A stretch of 64,000 bases of DNA, taken from positions 19,666 through 83,665 of the forward strand of contig JAMASS010000022.1 in assembly GCA_024761205.1 (NCBI GenBank). Direction: 5' to 3'. Shown here one piece after another: positions 38,478 to 49,040 of this stretch. The notes below the pieces were generated by a model, which saw nothing but the letters and a program-made list of their open reading frames with translations, searched no databases and was not told the origin of the DNA. Within the stretch, counting starts at the first letter, position 1. The number at the start of each line of letters is the position of its first letter. This DNA comes from Limisphaerales bacterium (GTDB taxonomy: Bacteria; Verrucomicrobiota; Verrucomicrobiia; Limisphaerales; AAA164-E04). The translations under genes were made by a program, and so were the position numbers.

Positions 38478-40563
38478 TCACCACGCCATCTCAGGAACCA
38501 AGCAGTCCAAAACCCGGTCGACGCCGGCTTTGACCCATCCCTCATAATCTGCCGCAACCCGGTCTTGCTCCCCGAACTGAGGATAAGGCGGCTCCCCAAA
38601 GTAGCGACCCATCCACACCGTATGCAGTCCATTCAGCCCGGCAAGACAGATCATCTTGGATGAATCAATGCGAATAATTTCTTGCAACCAGGCATACTGT
38701 TCCTCACCCAGCAAACTCCGGGTCAGGTCGATGCGATCGTAAAGCGTGTTGAGATGTCCCCACCCTTCGTCGTCCTCCCAAATCTTTGTGCCCTGACTCG
38801 ATCGCCAAAGTCGAGAGTCCAACACAAGCAGACTGAAGTCTCGGTTGAGCATCTTCCAGCGCCGCCATTTCTTCGGGTTGGCGGTTGGTGAGACGGATTC
38901 ATCACCGTTAATCAAATGCTGCACGATCTGGAAGTTGCGCCGCATGTAGTCGCGGTCTTGGCCCAACCCCTCGCGCCAGCGGATCGCCAATTGCTCGGGT
39001 CCCTTCACGTCATCCATACCGTAGTCCTGATCCCCTGGATTAATCACGTTCCAGTAACGCATTATCTGCCATCTCGACACCGGACCGCAAATCGTGTTGG
39101 TGATGACTTTGTAGACATCGTCCGTGCTGAGCGGAGATAACATCAACTTGAGATATCAGACGTCATCCTCCCAGAGCATGATTTGGAAGCCGTAATCCTC
39201 GAAGTGGCGGTAGGCATTTGGTGTCGGTTGATCGCGAAAATAGAAGGTGCCACCGCGGTTGGCGTCAGGGAGGTTGGCCCTTCCGGCGTTAATCGCGTGG
39301 CAACTGAGGCCACAAAGGCGGTAAGGAGCTTGGAGCCATGGCACAAGCGTCCGACATAGGCACCACTCGCTGGTACATCTCCGACAAAGCCCGTGTCCTG
39401 CCCACAAGCAGCCGTGCCCAAGCGTGGATCCGAAGTCATATTTTGGCCATCCTTCCAAACCGTGTAATAGAGCGTCTTTTCGGCGGGGCTGAACGGCAAC
39501 ACCGCCTCAATGACTGCCGTGTTTCTCCGAAACGAGTTAGTCATGATTGAAGACCTCCCGGCAACCGGGACCGCCGCCCAACCGCCGGATGGTTCAGTGC
39601 TATCGGCAGCTTCTTCTCCCGGATTTCGAAAAAGGGAAATAAACTATGCCTGCCATCCTTGAGCAATTTCCTTCAGCGTCGTGCCAATGGCATAGCAGCT
39701 GAGGCATTCGTTAAGCGCGGTGGACAACGGACGGTTCTTGCCGGGGTTCAACCGGAATCCAACAATCCACGTCCCATCACGCCGGCAAAACCATCAACCC
39801 GCGAACGGGTTACGTCGACCATAGACATGGAAATCGATTGATCCCCTCGCTCCAAAACGGCCCGAACGGATGTGGTTTCCGCTCCGATCTCCTGCACTTG
39901 GACGTGAAGTCGGGCGGTGTCCACTACTCCCAAGGCCAAGTGTCCTTGATTGCGATGCATGACGGCCCCCTTATTCTTCCAACGGCCTTCCCTCACAATC
40001 AGTCGACCGTCATCGGACCAAGCTGCGCTCAGGCGCTATCGCTGACTTCTTAGCTATCAAACAAGCATTTTGGATCCGAAGACGATTCCGGCCAAAGCAT
40101 ATCCGGGCTGATACATCTTCCAATCGGTTGAGTCAGTCTTGCGCTGCCGCTTGGAGAAAGCGTGACCTTTGAAATCGATCTCAATGCCATAGTCACCGTT
40201 CAATCGCAGTCACGTCGGTAAAGGCTCCCATGAGACAAGGAAAGGTCATAATCGACATTCGTGACACCCCCATTTCGTCTGTGGGTTTTGTAGTGATTAG
40301 ATAGGGAAACCCCGTTGAGCGTGCGCGGTCGCCGTAGTTCCGCAGCCGACGTCGCAACCTCTTCCCTTCAATCTTCCAATAGCCAGGATTTAGCGATCCC
40401 CAATAATCGCCGTGGTATCAGGAATTTTCCCGATCAAAGGAATCGATCACTCGATAGCCGTTTTCGGACGCAGGGTCCCTCTAGCGGCGCTATGATCGTC
40501 CAACAGCAGGGGCCCAATGGCCGTTGCGGTTGCAGCGATTTTACGAAACTCTCGCCTGGGCAT
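38478..40563 (-). pseudogene. Secreted PhoD-like metallophosphatase, decayed
   Basis: Readable from a twin-arginine start MPRREFRKIAATATAIGPLL at 40563. Next is a LamG-like N-terminal domain in broken frames (SLNPGYWKIEGKRLRRRLRN, TDSTDWKMYQPGYALAGIVF). A middle part has WSDDGRLIVREGRWKNKGAV. The phosphatase core follows, ending with FYFRDQPTPNAYRHFEDYGF, QIMLWEDDV, an in-frame TGA at 39156, then SPLSTDDVYKVI, MRYWNVINPGDQDYGMDDVK, NRDFSLLVLDSRLWRSSQG and a clean end at 38478. PhoD-type enzymes release phosphate from esters in the periplasm. Several frameshifts and at least one in-frame stop make this copy dead. The downstream 222 codons look unusually well kept, so decay may be recent. Confidence 0.7.
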
Positions 40564-40602
40564 CTGAAATCGACCAGCGTGGCCTGAGGACTCCATGAGC
40601 AA

Positions 40603-40971
40603 TCAAGCGCCGCCACGGCCGATGGATTTTTTCAGATTATGGAGCTGACGGCCTTTTTCTTGTTTCTGTTTGGCGCTCGTCGCCGACTGAACCTCAGTTT
40701 CCAACCGTTGGATCATGGCTTCGATTTGGGCTGTGGTTCGGTCAGTCTCGGAACCAGACATTTTCATGGCGGCACCTTTGGCGATCAACTCTTCCTGTTT
40801 CTTGATGAGGTCGGCAAAACCCGCCTCGTCCAATGCGGCGACATCGGCATTCACAAAGCTCTCAAAAAGTTGTTTTTCAGCATCGGTGAGGGTGCTTTTG
40901 GGCCCTCCGCCGCAGCCCAATAGAACTACACAAACGCACAATAAGCCCCACCTGGATAAGGATTTTGTCAT
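40603..40971 (-). CDS. Small lipoprotein
   Basis: 122 residues from the ATG at 40971. A lipoprotein signal is clear: MTKSLSRWGLLCVCVVLLGC with lipobox LLGC and Cys20 as the lipidated residue, followed by GGG. The mature part is charged and helical (LTDAEKQLFESFVNADVAAL, KKQEELIAKGAAMK, IEAMIQRLETEVQSATSAKQ), probably coiled coil. No family recognised. It sits 39 bases upstream of the decayed phosphatase on the same strand and may have been co-transcribed with it. The gene itself is intact. Confidence 0.75.
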   Translation of the reverse strand: MTKSLSRWGLLCVCVVLLGCGGGPKSTLTDAEKQLFESFVNADVAALDEAGFADLIKKQEELIAKGAAMKMSGSETDRTTAQIEAMIQRLETEVQSATSAKQKQEKGRQLHNLKKSIGRGGA

Positions 40972-41189
40972 AAGCAAGAGTCTATACCCGGCTTTTCTCT
41001 GATTTCAAGGATTTCCTGAGCCGGTTTTCGAACGGGATGGTCGCACCCATTCGGAAATGGATATCCGTTAGTGAGCCAAATAGCCTTTCTCGCTCCGAAT
41101 CAGCAATGACGGCACCGCAACAACGCAGCGGTAAAAATCGGCGGGCGATCATAGTGGCTTTTTCTCCGACAATGGCGACCCCTTGTTTC

Positions 41190-41860
41190 ATCGGCGGTGC
41201 TGGCTTGTTCGCTGCCGATAATCCGGAGCTCGTTGAGACTAGTCGACCTGTTTTCAAAATTCTTCATAAACACTGTTCTTCTGTAATGACGAAGATCGGA
41301 AAGGCGATTTTTCACTCACCTCCAGAGCGGAGATCAAGAAGGCCAATCAGAAGTTCTATCTCCTGGTTCGGAGAACGCCGGACGAGAATCAGTTAATCGC
41401 TGTTCTGGCTCCTGAGACAGAGATTCCGCACATGCCATCCAAAAAGCAGCTCAGCATTGAAGACATCCGCAGCCTCACCGCCTGGATTTGTTCCGGTCAT
41501 GGCACTCTCCCTTTCGCCGAACGCCGAGCAGTTGACCTCCGACTTCCGAAGCCAGATTGCCATCACTACCCTGCCTGCCGACGCTAAGACCGCTTCGATT
41601 ATGCTCTCAAGGCACCGTGATCTGATTCGCTCTCTCGCCTGGCGGCTCGATGGTTCTGATTGGCTCGTTTCCGGTGGCTATCATCGGATTGTCTCCTGGG
41701 ACCACTGCGCACAAACCCCTTCGGTTCCTGAAAACCGACCTCGAAGTAACGGTCACCGCACTTGAATTTTCAGCAGATGGCAGTTTTTTCATTTGGAGAG
41801 AACACCGGTTCGTTGATATTCTGTTGGTCGGTTTGACTAGTCATGGGAGCACCTGACGCC
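41190..41860 (+). pseudogene. Planctomycete-type cytochrome c / WD40 protein remnant
   Basis: Reads in order as the start of a PSCyt1-type domain (ETSRPVFKILHKHC, the second Cys of the haem site lost), then LVRRTPDENQLIAVLAPETE and PHMPSKKQLSIEDIRSLTAW in a second frame, then a WD40 blade LSRHRDLIRSLAWRLDGSDW and GGYHRIVSWD. PVC genomes hold many such cytochrome-WD40 proteins. Here frameshifts and stops break it up and most blades are missing. A signal-like hydrophobic stretch (TPCFIGGAGLFAADN) at about 41170-41220 marks the N-terminus. Confidence 0.65.
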
Positions 41861-42050
41861 CCCTTACCCGTAACTCTGGTCCAATGATATAGCCACATTT
41901 CCCACCGAGCGAGCAACGGCTGGTAAAATGTTTGCGCACGACAATGTAGTCGCCATCAGGACTGAGGCCCAAGTTCATCCAATTCGGCGGAAGAGATCGG
42001 GGGGAACTAGCGAGAAGCACGCAGTAAATAGCATTGCCATCAGGTGGCAA
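41841..42050 (-). pseudogene. Beta-propeller tail fragment
   Basis: A 69-codon frame containing WMNLGLSPDGDYIVVRK and IWLPPDGNAIYCVL, two SPDG-type PD40 blade signatures. It overlaps the end of the cytochrome/WD40 remnant on the other strand and lies just past the M61 stop. It is probably the 3' end of a lost PD40 gene, with no start or upstream blades visible. Confidence 0.4.
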
Positions 42051-42072
42051 CCAAATGTGAGTCTTATGGGTT

Positions 42073-43920
42073 TCATTTCTCGGACAGGTTCGATTTCAAC
42101 GGTGCCGTTACTTCGAAGACCCAATCTTGATGCATCCACGACTTGAAGGCCGCTTTTTGTTCAGTCGTGGCGCTATCTGAGACGCTCACGGTCCATTTCC
42201 CGCGCGGGCGTTTGCCAAGGACAAGGGGAATGTGGCGAAGTTGATCCCGACGAAAGAGGGTTAAGGTGATCTCGGAGCCCGGCCCGAGTTTCTTCAGTTG
42301 CTTTGTCAAGGAGTCTGGCTCCAGTTTGCGAGCATCGATCGCCACCAACTCGTCTCCAGCCATGACACCTGCGGCGTAGGCCGGTCCATCACTCAGGACA
42401 TTGACGACATCATTGCCCTTTAGAGTAATTCCCAAGTAGGCTTCGTCGCCCGCCGTGGTTTCCTCATCGGATTCCGACTCGTCCTGCAAGTCGAGTTTTA
42501 GCCCGACCCTGGAGAGAGCTGCTTCCAGTTCCAATGGCATCACGCCCTCAACGTAGTCTCCGAAAAACGTGTCACAGCTAACGCCGGCAATTTCCTCCAC
42601 CACCGCTCGGACATCCGCCACTTGATACCCAGATTCCCCGAGCGGATACCGTTCGTAAAGCACTCTGAGGACATTGTCCAACGAATGCTGATCACTGGTG
42701 CTCTCACGGATGAATTGATCCAGCAGTAACGAAACGAGTGCCCCCTTGGAATAGAAACTAATGGTCCGGTTCGGTGAATCGGGCGTTGGATGTGTAAATT
42801 TGATCCAAACATCAAAGGATGCGTCCGCGAGGCTCTGAACGCGACGTCCGGGAGTTCGGCGAAAGGCGTCGATCAGCTTTGATATTCGCTCCAAATACTC
42901 TTTCGGTTCAATGAGGCCCGCACGAGCCAATGAGAGATCGTCGTAGTAGCTCGTGGTGCCTTCCACAAGCCACAGCAACGGCGTGTAGTTTTCCTCCTGA
43001 TATTCATAAGGACTTAAACCTGCCGGCCGAATTTGTTTGATGTTCCAAGTGTGAAAAAACTCATGAGAAACCAGACCAAGAAATTCTTTATAGAGCTTCG
43101 GATCCTCAAGGTGTTCGCGGGTCGTTTGCATAATCGTCGAGTTGAGATGCTCAGTACCGCCACGCAACCCGGGGCCGACATGGATGAGAAAGACGTAACG
43201 TTCGTAAGGAGGCTGGCCCCAAAGATCGATTTGATCCTCAACGATCGCGGCAAAGTCAGCCATTAGTTCTGACGGATCATAGTCAGCCTTTCCCCAAACA
43301 ATGATTTCATGCGGTCGATCGTGAACGCGAAATAAATGCCTGCTCTGTTTCCCAATCTCAAGGGGAGAATCCACTAAAATATCGTAGCTATCCGCCAGCA
43401 GGACGCTTGGATTGGTCGGATCGGATTTCAGCCCTGTTCCAATAGACCAATCGCCAGGCGCCTCCACGTGAACACGTATCGGTTGATCTCGAAACGCCGG
43501 GGCATACAGGAAAACCGACGAACCCGAAAGAAAGGCATGCGTGTCATCCACATGCCGCGTCCGATCCACTAGCGAATTAGCATAGAGAGAATAGCTCGCG
43601 ATTGCCCCGCTGCTGCCACCCAGCAAAATCGACCAAGTTGATTTATCGGTCTTGCGGGACTTTAACATTTTCCCATCCTCATCGGTTGCTCTGAAATTGT
43701 AAAGCGTACCCGCGGGATTGAGGACTTGATATTTTCCCGGCCGCCAAACCGGTAGTTTTAATTCGAGGATGTTACCGGTTAATCCGGAAAACCGGCAGCG
43801 GATTTCAACCGTCTGGGTTTGTGGCGCAGGGAGCGAAACCGTGTAGTCGATAGATACCTGAGCGATCGCCTGGAATATCCATAGCCAACTGAGTCCAAGT
43901 GTCACGTCAATGGCCCTCAT
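42073..43920 (-). CDS. M61 glycyl aminopeptidase-type metalloprotease with PDZ domain
   Basis: 615 residues from the ATG at 43920, which has AAAGGCG as ribosome site and opens with a signal peptide (DVTLGLSWLWIFQAIAQ). An N-terminal beta domain (about 25-190) precedes the zinc site LVSHEFFHTWNIKQIRP (HExxH, near residue 280), with the third ligand expected in LWLVEGTTSYYDDL. YSKGALVSLLLD and a helical domain follow. A C-terminal PDZ domain is at about 490-570 (AYLGITLKGNDVVNVLSDGP, AYAAGVMAGDELVAIDAR). M61 enzymes trim peptides from the N-terminus, Gly and Ala preferred. Only 23 bases separate its start from the stop of the decayed sugar isomerase upstream, so they were probably an operon. 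Intact. Confidence 0.93.
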   Translation of the reverse strand: MRAIDVTLGLSWLWIFQAIAQVSIDYTVSLPAPQTQTVEIRCRFSGLTGNILELKLPVWRPGKYQVLNPAGTLYNFRATDEDGKMLKSRKTDKSTWSILLGGSSGAIASYSLYANSLVDRTRHVDDTHAFLSGSSVFLYAPAFRDQPIRVHVEAPGDWSIGTGLKSDPTNPSVLLADSYDILVDSPLEIGKQSRHLFRVHDRPHEIIVWGKADYDPSELMADFAAIVEDQIDLWGQPPYERYVFLIHVGPGLRGGTEHLNSTIMQTTREHLEDPKLYKEFLGLVSHEFFHTWNIKQIRPAGLSPYEYQEENYTPLLWLVEGTTSYYDDLSLARAGLIEPKEYLERISKLIDAFRRTPGRRVQSLADASFDVWIKFTHPTPDSPNRTISFYSKGALVSLLLDQFIRESTSDQHSLDNVLRVLYERYPLGESGYQVADVRAVVEEIAGVSCDTFFGDYVEGVMPLELEAALSRVGLKLDLQDESESDEETTAGDEAYLGITLKGNDVVNVLSDGPAYAAGVMAGDELVAIDARKLEPDSLTKQLKKLGPGSEITLTLFRRDQLRHIPLVLGKRPRGKWTVSVSDSATTEQKAAFKSWMHQDWVFEVTAPLKSNLSEK

Positions 43921-43943
43921 CAAATCGCCTTTTGAATAGCCTG

Positions 43944-44852
43944 CTACCCTTTGGCACAAGCGTCGTAAAGATCCAAAATTTCCCAACCATCGATCATCAT
44001 CCAACTTTCAAAACGGCCCTCTCTCAGCGCACTCAATGACGCTGGAATGTCTACATGCCCTCTCCCCCGAACGCCAAGCGCTTAGAGGTTTCCCCGTCAC
44101 GTAGAGTTCCATCATAATCAGTCAAATGGACATAGCCAATCTGATCTACACCTATCCATTCCGACATCTCGTGGGGGACGCCACACGAACCGTTCATTAG
44201 ATCGAAGTGACTGGGATCGCAGAGCATTTTCAGCGGACTGGTGGCTGATCGTTCAAAAATCTCCTTCTAGATGGTCATCGGTGCTGAAAACGAACAGTGG
44301 TTCGATTTCGAAAGCTACCACCAATCCCAGCTCCTCGCAAATGCGCTCCACTTTCGAAAACAAGTCCGCTGACTTTGCAATCGCTTGCTCAATCGTTTGC
44401 CCCGCGCAGCCCGCACCCCGGCCACCTGCCGATGCAGTCGCCGCCCAAGCCAGCTGAACCCTCTGGCAAAACATTGAAAGTCAAGCCTGCCGTCGAGCCG
44501 CGTCCGGATCGACGGCGCCACCAACCCCAATCCAAAGTGAAAATATTTGCAGGCCAGCGCGATCATAAAGTTCCCGTAAAACTCTCGAACGCTCACGATC
44601 CTTCAAGGATAAACAACCTCCAGCCAGCCAGCCATCGACCAATTCGATCTCCTGAAATCCTGCCTCCAAACAAAAACGCCAGCTCTCCCAAATCGGATAA
44701 TTGGCTTGGTATTTTCGCCTTCCGTAAGCAAAGCCGTTGAGCCCTACAGCCGTCTCCCATTGAGGCCCAATCAAAGCGGCTCGACCTGCGGAGGACCACG
44801 GGAGCAACGCAGCGGCACTGGCTGATATTTGGCAAAACTCACGACGATTCAT
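43944..44852 (-). pseudogene. Sugar phosphate isomerase/epimerase (TIM barrel), frameshifted
   Basis: Starts with a Tat-like signal MNRREFCQISASAAALLPWS, then WRFCLEAGFQEIELVDGWLA and VLRELYDRAGLQIFSLWIG in the first frame. The middle is in other frames (GAGCAGQTIEQAIAKSADLF, ERICEELGLVVAFEIEPLFV). The end reads LCDPSHFDLMNGSCGVPHEM, IGYVHLTDYDGTLRDGETSK and SWMMIDGWEILDLYDACAKG to a stop at 43944. The metal-ligand residues E (AFEIEP), D/H (CDPSHF) and the following H (YVHLTD) are still visible. At least three frameshifts. The family acts on sugars or sugar phosphates, and the exported form is typical of PVC bacteria. It abuts the M61 gene. Confidence 0.8.
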
Positions 44853-45021
44853 GGATTCCAATGCCAACCTGAAACGAGCGATTTATCAACTCCTAATCCA
44901 CCTTTGCATAGGACAATCCTGAAATCACTGGAGAGTCGTATACGGAGGAGAGGCAATGATGGCTCATTAGTACGGCCCGATGTCACAGGAGGGCTACTGA
45001 TTGCGATTGTGATTTACACAA

Positions 45022-46227
45022 ACGCAATGACAAATTAGGGGCATGAAGAGCCTTTGGTGGGGAGGGGGAGCTGCGTCGTCTGGAGCTGCGGGTAACGGGC
45101 ACGCCCGGCAGTTCGAATCGACGTCCTGCCAATATGTCCGGCACGCTCAGGAGTTGCAGGCCGGGTAGCGTTTGCCATTGGCTCTCATGTCTCCGGCCAT
45201 CGCCATCTCGCGGGTGAAGGTGGCTTTCTGGCGCGGCTTCAGTTTGCGCATGAGGATCAGGCCGACCATGTCGGCGTAATAGAGATGATTGATCCGGCCC
45301 ACGCGAGGGACCTCCGTATGAAGCAGGCAGAGGCGATCCCCTTGTTGTATTTCCAGCCCGTCTCAGCGATGAAAAGCAGCATCCGACGGCTACTTTAGTG
45401 GTGTGGTGCGAGCCGTGCCCGTTTTAACAGGGCTTAGCCTTCAATCGTGTTGACGACGCCTTCCGCATAAGCGAGAGCGTGATTGATGACGGCGCGCCGA
45501 AAACCGGAACGGGGCGATAGGCGCGGTATTCATTGGTAATCGGAAGGGTGCACTGCTTTTCAACAGCCCCTGGCAGGAAACGGAGAATGCCCTTGCCGGA
45601 CAAGGACTCGGCAACGCGGGGCGACACCCCTTCCGCCCCATTCTACAGCACCAATGACCGGAGTTTTACGGGTGCCTTTGCCTCGTAAAACTCGGGGAGG
45701 GGCTAGTAGCGGAACTCTTGGGGCTGCTCCCTTTGCGCGGCTTGCCGCCCACGTAAGTCTCGGCGGTCTCGGCGATGCCTTGCAGGACGGGCGCTGCTTC
45801 CCCCGCCATGGAAGCCGCTGCAAGCGCAGGGCGGCGGGCTGCGCCACCCCGAGGTCGCGGGCCAATTGGTGGCGGGACAAGCTCTTCTTGGCGTTGATCG
45901 GGATGCCCATAGCCATGAACCATCTCTGGAGCGGGACCCTGGTTTTCTTAAAAAGAGTTCCCGCCAAGACGTTAAAACCGGACTGGCAGACATGGCAGGG
46001 CCAGCGTCCAATACGGAGGTTATCGGCTTTGCGGGCCACCTTGCCACTGGCGCAATGGGGGCAGCGGGGTTCATCACTCCAGCGCGCCCGCTCCCAATGC
46101 GCAAGGCAGGCTTCCTGATCCGGAAAGCGTTGGAATATGGTCAACAGATTCACAAGCGCGCCCTCATCCGCGCGCCCGAGGTGAAGCATCGCCCGCTGCC
46201 AACCATGCCCATAACTTATCATTGCGT
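45022..46227 (-). mobile_element. IS1595-family insertion sequence, decayed
   Basis: Bounded by imperfect inverted repeats of about 24 bases: ACGCAATGACAAATTAGGGG then CATG at 45022-45045, against ACGCAATGATAAGTTATGGG then CATG read inward from 46227 (three mismatches). No 8-bp direct duplication was found at the edges, as expected for an old copy. The interior is GC-rich. Confidence 0.75.
45146..46189 (-). pseudogene. IS1595 (ISXO2-like) transposase, broken
   Basis: N-terminal zinc ribbon CPHCASGKVARKADNLRIG and WPCHVCQSGFNVLAGTLFKK, then KSLSRHQLARDLGVAQ in one frame from the ATG at 46189. The catalytic part is in another frame (QGIAETAETYVGGKPRKGS), where the family's Asp before ETYVGG reads Ala. 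Then KTPVIGAVE, LPITNEYRAYRPV and IAETGWKYNKGIA, with a last stretch GLILMRKLKPRQKATFTREM ending at 45146. Several frameshifts and the lost Asp make it inactive. Confidence 0.78.
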
Positions 46228-46329
46228 ATTATTTCCCACACGACCAACGGCCTTCCATTGCTCTCCTTTCACGCTCATGGCACCGCTGTTGCCGGCCTTG
46301 CTGCAGCTAGCGGGAATAACGAGATCGGA

Positions 46330-47640
46330 ATGGGCGCCGCCTCCGGCCGTTAGTACTGCCAACTGGATCATCTTTGATACCGACACTCCATCGTGAATTC
46401 GTTGGCTCTGACAGATATGTTTGAATTCGAAGACGATCGGGTTCCGATTCAGAATCATAGTTGGGGTAATGGCTTGCGGAACTCTTAGTCCTCACGCTGC
46501 GGGAAAAGATTGCGATTTCCAACTTCGTTCACCGCACTCGCTGGGGTAAAGGAATCATTATGATTCGGCCAGGCGGCAATTTTCGCGAGGAGGGTTTCGG
46601 ACATCTCGGAAGCAGAGACGCCAACGAAGACGGCTATGCCTCTGATCCCGGCATCATCGCTGTCGGGGCCGTCCAGGAATCCGGTCGGGGCGCGATATAT
46701 AGCAGCCCCGACGCCTAGCTTGCTCATCGCGGCCTCCGGAGGCGAGGATGACCCGATCCCCCCCCCTTCACCACGGACCTTTAGGGTGAGAGATAGTTTC
46801 AACCCTTCCTTGCCTGACGATGATTTATCCAACTATGCCTTTGGCAATGCGGGATTTGTGGGCACCTCAGGCACTACACTGCTGGTATTCGCGATCGTCG
46901 ACAATGCCCTCCAAGTCGTCACAGAAAGCACTGGCCTGCCTGTGAGTCAATCCGCCGCGTCGCCACCTCCTCGAGCCAGGGGCTGAGCCAGAGGAGCCCA
47001 CATCACATCTGCCCCTGCTGGCCACTAGTCGCGCCTTTGAGCCAGTGCCCTCGACCTTCAGGAAAAAGCCGCAATCATTCAACGCAGACAAAATCTCTTC
47101 ACTAAAAAATCGGCATGCCGCATCCGGCACCGCCTTTGCCATTATCTACAACAACGTCGACAACGATCAACGCCTCGGCATGGACTCAACCAAACACCTC
47201 ATCAAGGCCATCGACAGCCTGATTTGCGAATACGTTGGTCTACAGCTGACAACCAACCATCGCAGCAACAGCGATCTCCGAATCACCCTGACTTCGCCCA
47301 CCGGAACAAAGAGCATCCTCTAGCGGGTCAATTTCCACAACTCGACGGGACCGGTCAACTAGACTTACTCTCAACCCATCACTTCTTTGAACCGTCGGCA
47401 GGCACCTGGACAGTGGCCGTAACCGACATGAGCTTCAGAAACGGCAGCAAAGTTAAAGAAGTAGAAATCATTTTGCACGGCGCACCGATCTTGGATGCCG
47501 ACCAAGACTCCCTGGATGACGAATAGGAACGCTCCCAATTCGAATCCCTCAAATCTACCGTGATCGATGATCCCGACGCTGACGGATATAACAACATGGC
47601 CGAGCAACTCCACCACACCATCCACTGGTTCCTAATCTAC
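46330..47640 (+). pseudogene. Subtilisin (S8) protease with P-domain, decayed
   Basis: Kexin-like order can be followed: DDRVPIQNHSWGN (about 46427-46470), WGKGIIMIRPGGN and DANEDGYASDPGIIAVGAVQ, ending SGRGAIYSSPDA before a stop (46545-46720). The worn catalytic-Ser block NYAFGNAGFVGTSGTTLLVF comes next; the family has GTSAATP here and the Ser is gone. Then a proprotein-convertase P-domain follows (SDLRITLTSPTGTKSIL, LLSTHHFFEPSAGTWTVAVT), ending ILDADQDSLDDE, a calcium-type tail. The Asp and His ends of the protease are not visible. Inactive secreted protease. Confidence 0.72.
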
Positions 47641-47884
47641 AATTTCAGCTCGATCTTCCTTCGTGAAACCAAGACATCATTCGCCTTAGCTGGCCTAGCA
47701 CTCGCAATCCCCTTTACCAGGTTGAGTCGTTCCAAAACGTATTGCTTCCCGGTCAAACCGTTGCGACCTTCAATGGCGCGGCATTCCAAACTGAGTGGTT
47801 CACCCAAACGTCTTCTTCATTCGGAGCGTTCCTTCGAGTTATCGACGTTACACCATGACACGACGTGAATTCTGCAAAGAAACA

Positions 47885-48290
47885 TCAGGCCGCCACAAAA
47901 AGCTCGCTCGCCAGACGGCATTCCCATCGCCCGAAACGTAACGATTCCGCTCCTTCATGAAGATTCCGATCTGATGGCCGTGGATAAGCCGCCGGACTGG
48001 CTTGTGACTATTCCCAAATAGAGTCAAACGAAACAGAACCTCCAAAGAAAGATCAACCGGGCGATTCAGCAAACAGAGGACAACAGTGGATCTGTGCAAC
48101 GGACAAACGGTTGCAACCTACTCTAGGGTGCTGCACTGCACCGACAACAACGCCCTCATCCTGGCAACTCCCCGAACCGGGCGCATCCATCAGATTCGAG
48201 TCCAATTCAAGCTTCAAAGCACCTCATCATTGGCGACGCACTCTATTCGGCCACAGCCAAAATCTAACGTAAAACCAGTCCGACTCATTC
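47885..48290 (+). pseudogene. RluA-type pseudouridine synthase remnant
   Basis: ARNVTIPLLHEDSDLMAVDK and PPDWLVTIPK (about 47930-48020) match the RluA block 'L-x-E-D-x-D-L-x-V-x-x-K-P'. ATYSRVLHCTDNNALILATP and RTGRIHQIRVQFKLQ (about 48115-48220) match the PLTGRTHQIR block, then GDALYSAT in another frame. The catalytic Asp part (xGRLDxxTSG) is deleted. It modified uridines in RNA; now dead. Confidence 0.7.
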
Positions 48291-48549
48291 ACGACGCCTC
48301 GCTCGAGACGACAAGCTCGCACTCCGAGCTTGAGGACTCCGATTCAACCATCCTAGACGGAGCTGCGAGATCGTGATCAAAGCGGACATTGTATTGTTCC
48401 TGAGTGCACATTAAATGAAACCCCATTCACTGACGCTACTCGATGCCCTATCGTGGCACGATGCCCGTCCATACCTCCACGACGATGCTAACGACCAAGA
48501 CCGGCAGGCTTCCCAAACCAAAACCGTCCTGCTAGCCTTGCGCCTCAAA

Positions 48550-48930
48550 ATGACACACTTGGAACTCAATCACGTCGCCATTCACGTTGAGGACGTCCCC
48601 AAGAGTTGTGAATTCTACGAGCGGGTTTTGAAATTGCAGCGAATCGCAAGACCGGCGTTCGATTTTCCCGGTGCCTGGTTTCGTTTGGGGGCCCACCAAG
48701 AACTTCACCTAATCAGAGGACGCACGGAAGCCGTCCACTCACACAACCGAGGCAATCATTACGCCTTGATGGTGGACGACATGGACGCATGGGAAGCGCA
48801 CTTTTCGTCGCTAGAAGTGGAATACCGCCCTCGGCGGCAGCGGCCTGACGGCGTCATCCAGACCTATGTCACTGATCCGGATGGCTACGTCATTGAACTG
48901 TGCGTGCCGCCGCCGGAAGTGATTAATTGA
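48550..48930 (+). CDS. VOC family (glyoxalase-like) protein
   Basis: 126 residues from the ATG at 48550; the frame is open 45 codons upstream but unlike the family. Two beta-alpha-beta-beta-beta halves are seen. Likely metal ligands: H8 (NHVAIHV), H53 (ELHLIRG), H70 (GNHYALMVDD) and E116 (YVIELCVPP), the normal spacing for glyoxalase/dioxygenase folds. VTDPDGYVIEL is the family hallmark. The specific substrate is unknown. A complete gene in the middle of decayed DNA. Confidence 0.88.
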   Translation: MTHLELNHVAIHVEDVPKSCEFYERVLKLQRIARPAFDFPGAWFRLGAHQELHLIRGRTEAVHSHNRGNHYALMVDDMDAWEAHFSSLEVEYRPRRQRPDGVIQTYVTDPDGYVIELCVPPPEVIN

Positions 48931-49040
48931 TCCTGCTTCTCATACACAAATACCGGAAACCACTGGAAAGCGGGGAAACCTAAGCGATCCTCTGCTTGCG
49001 TGGCAGGGGTCTTCCGTTGTGATTTCCCAAACAGTGCACC

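Noticed and set aside
45654..46396. Plus-strand frames over the IS1595 element
   Set aside because: The transposase motifs are on the minus strand.
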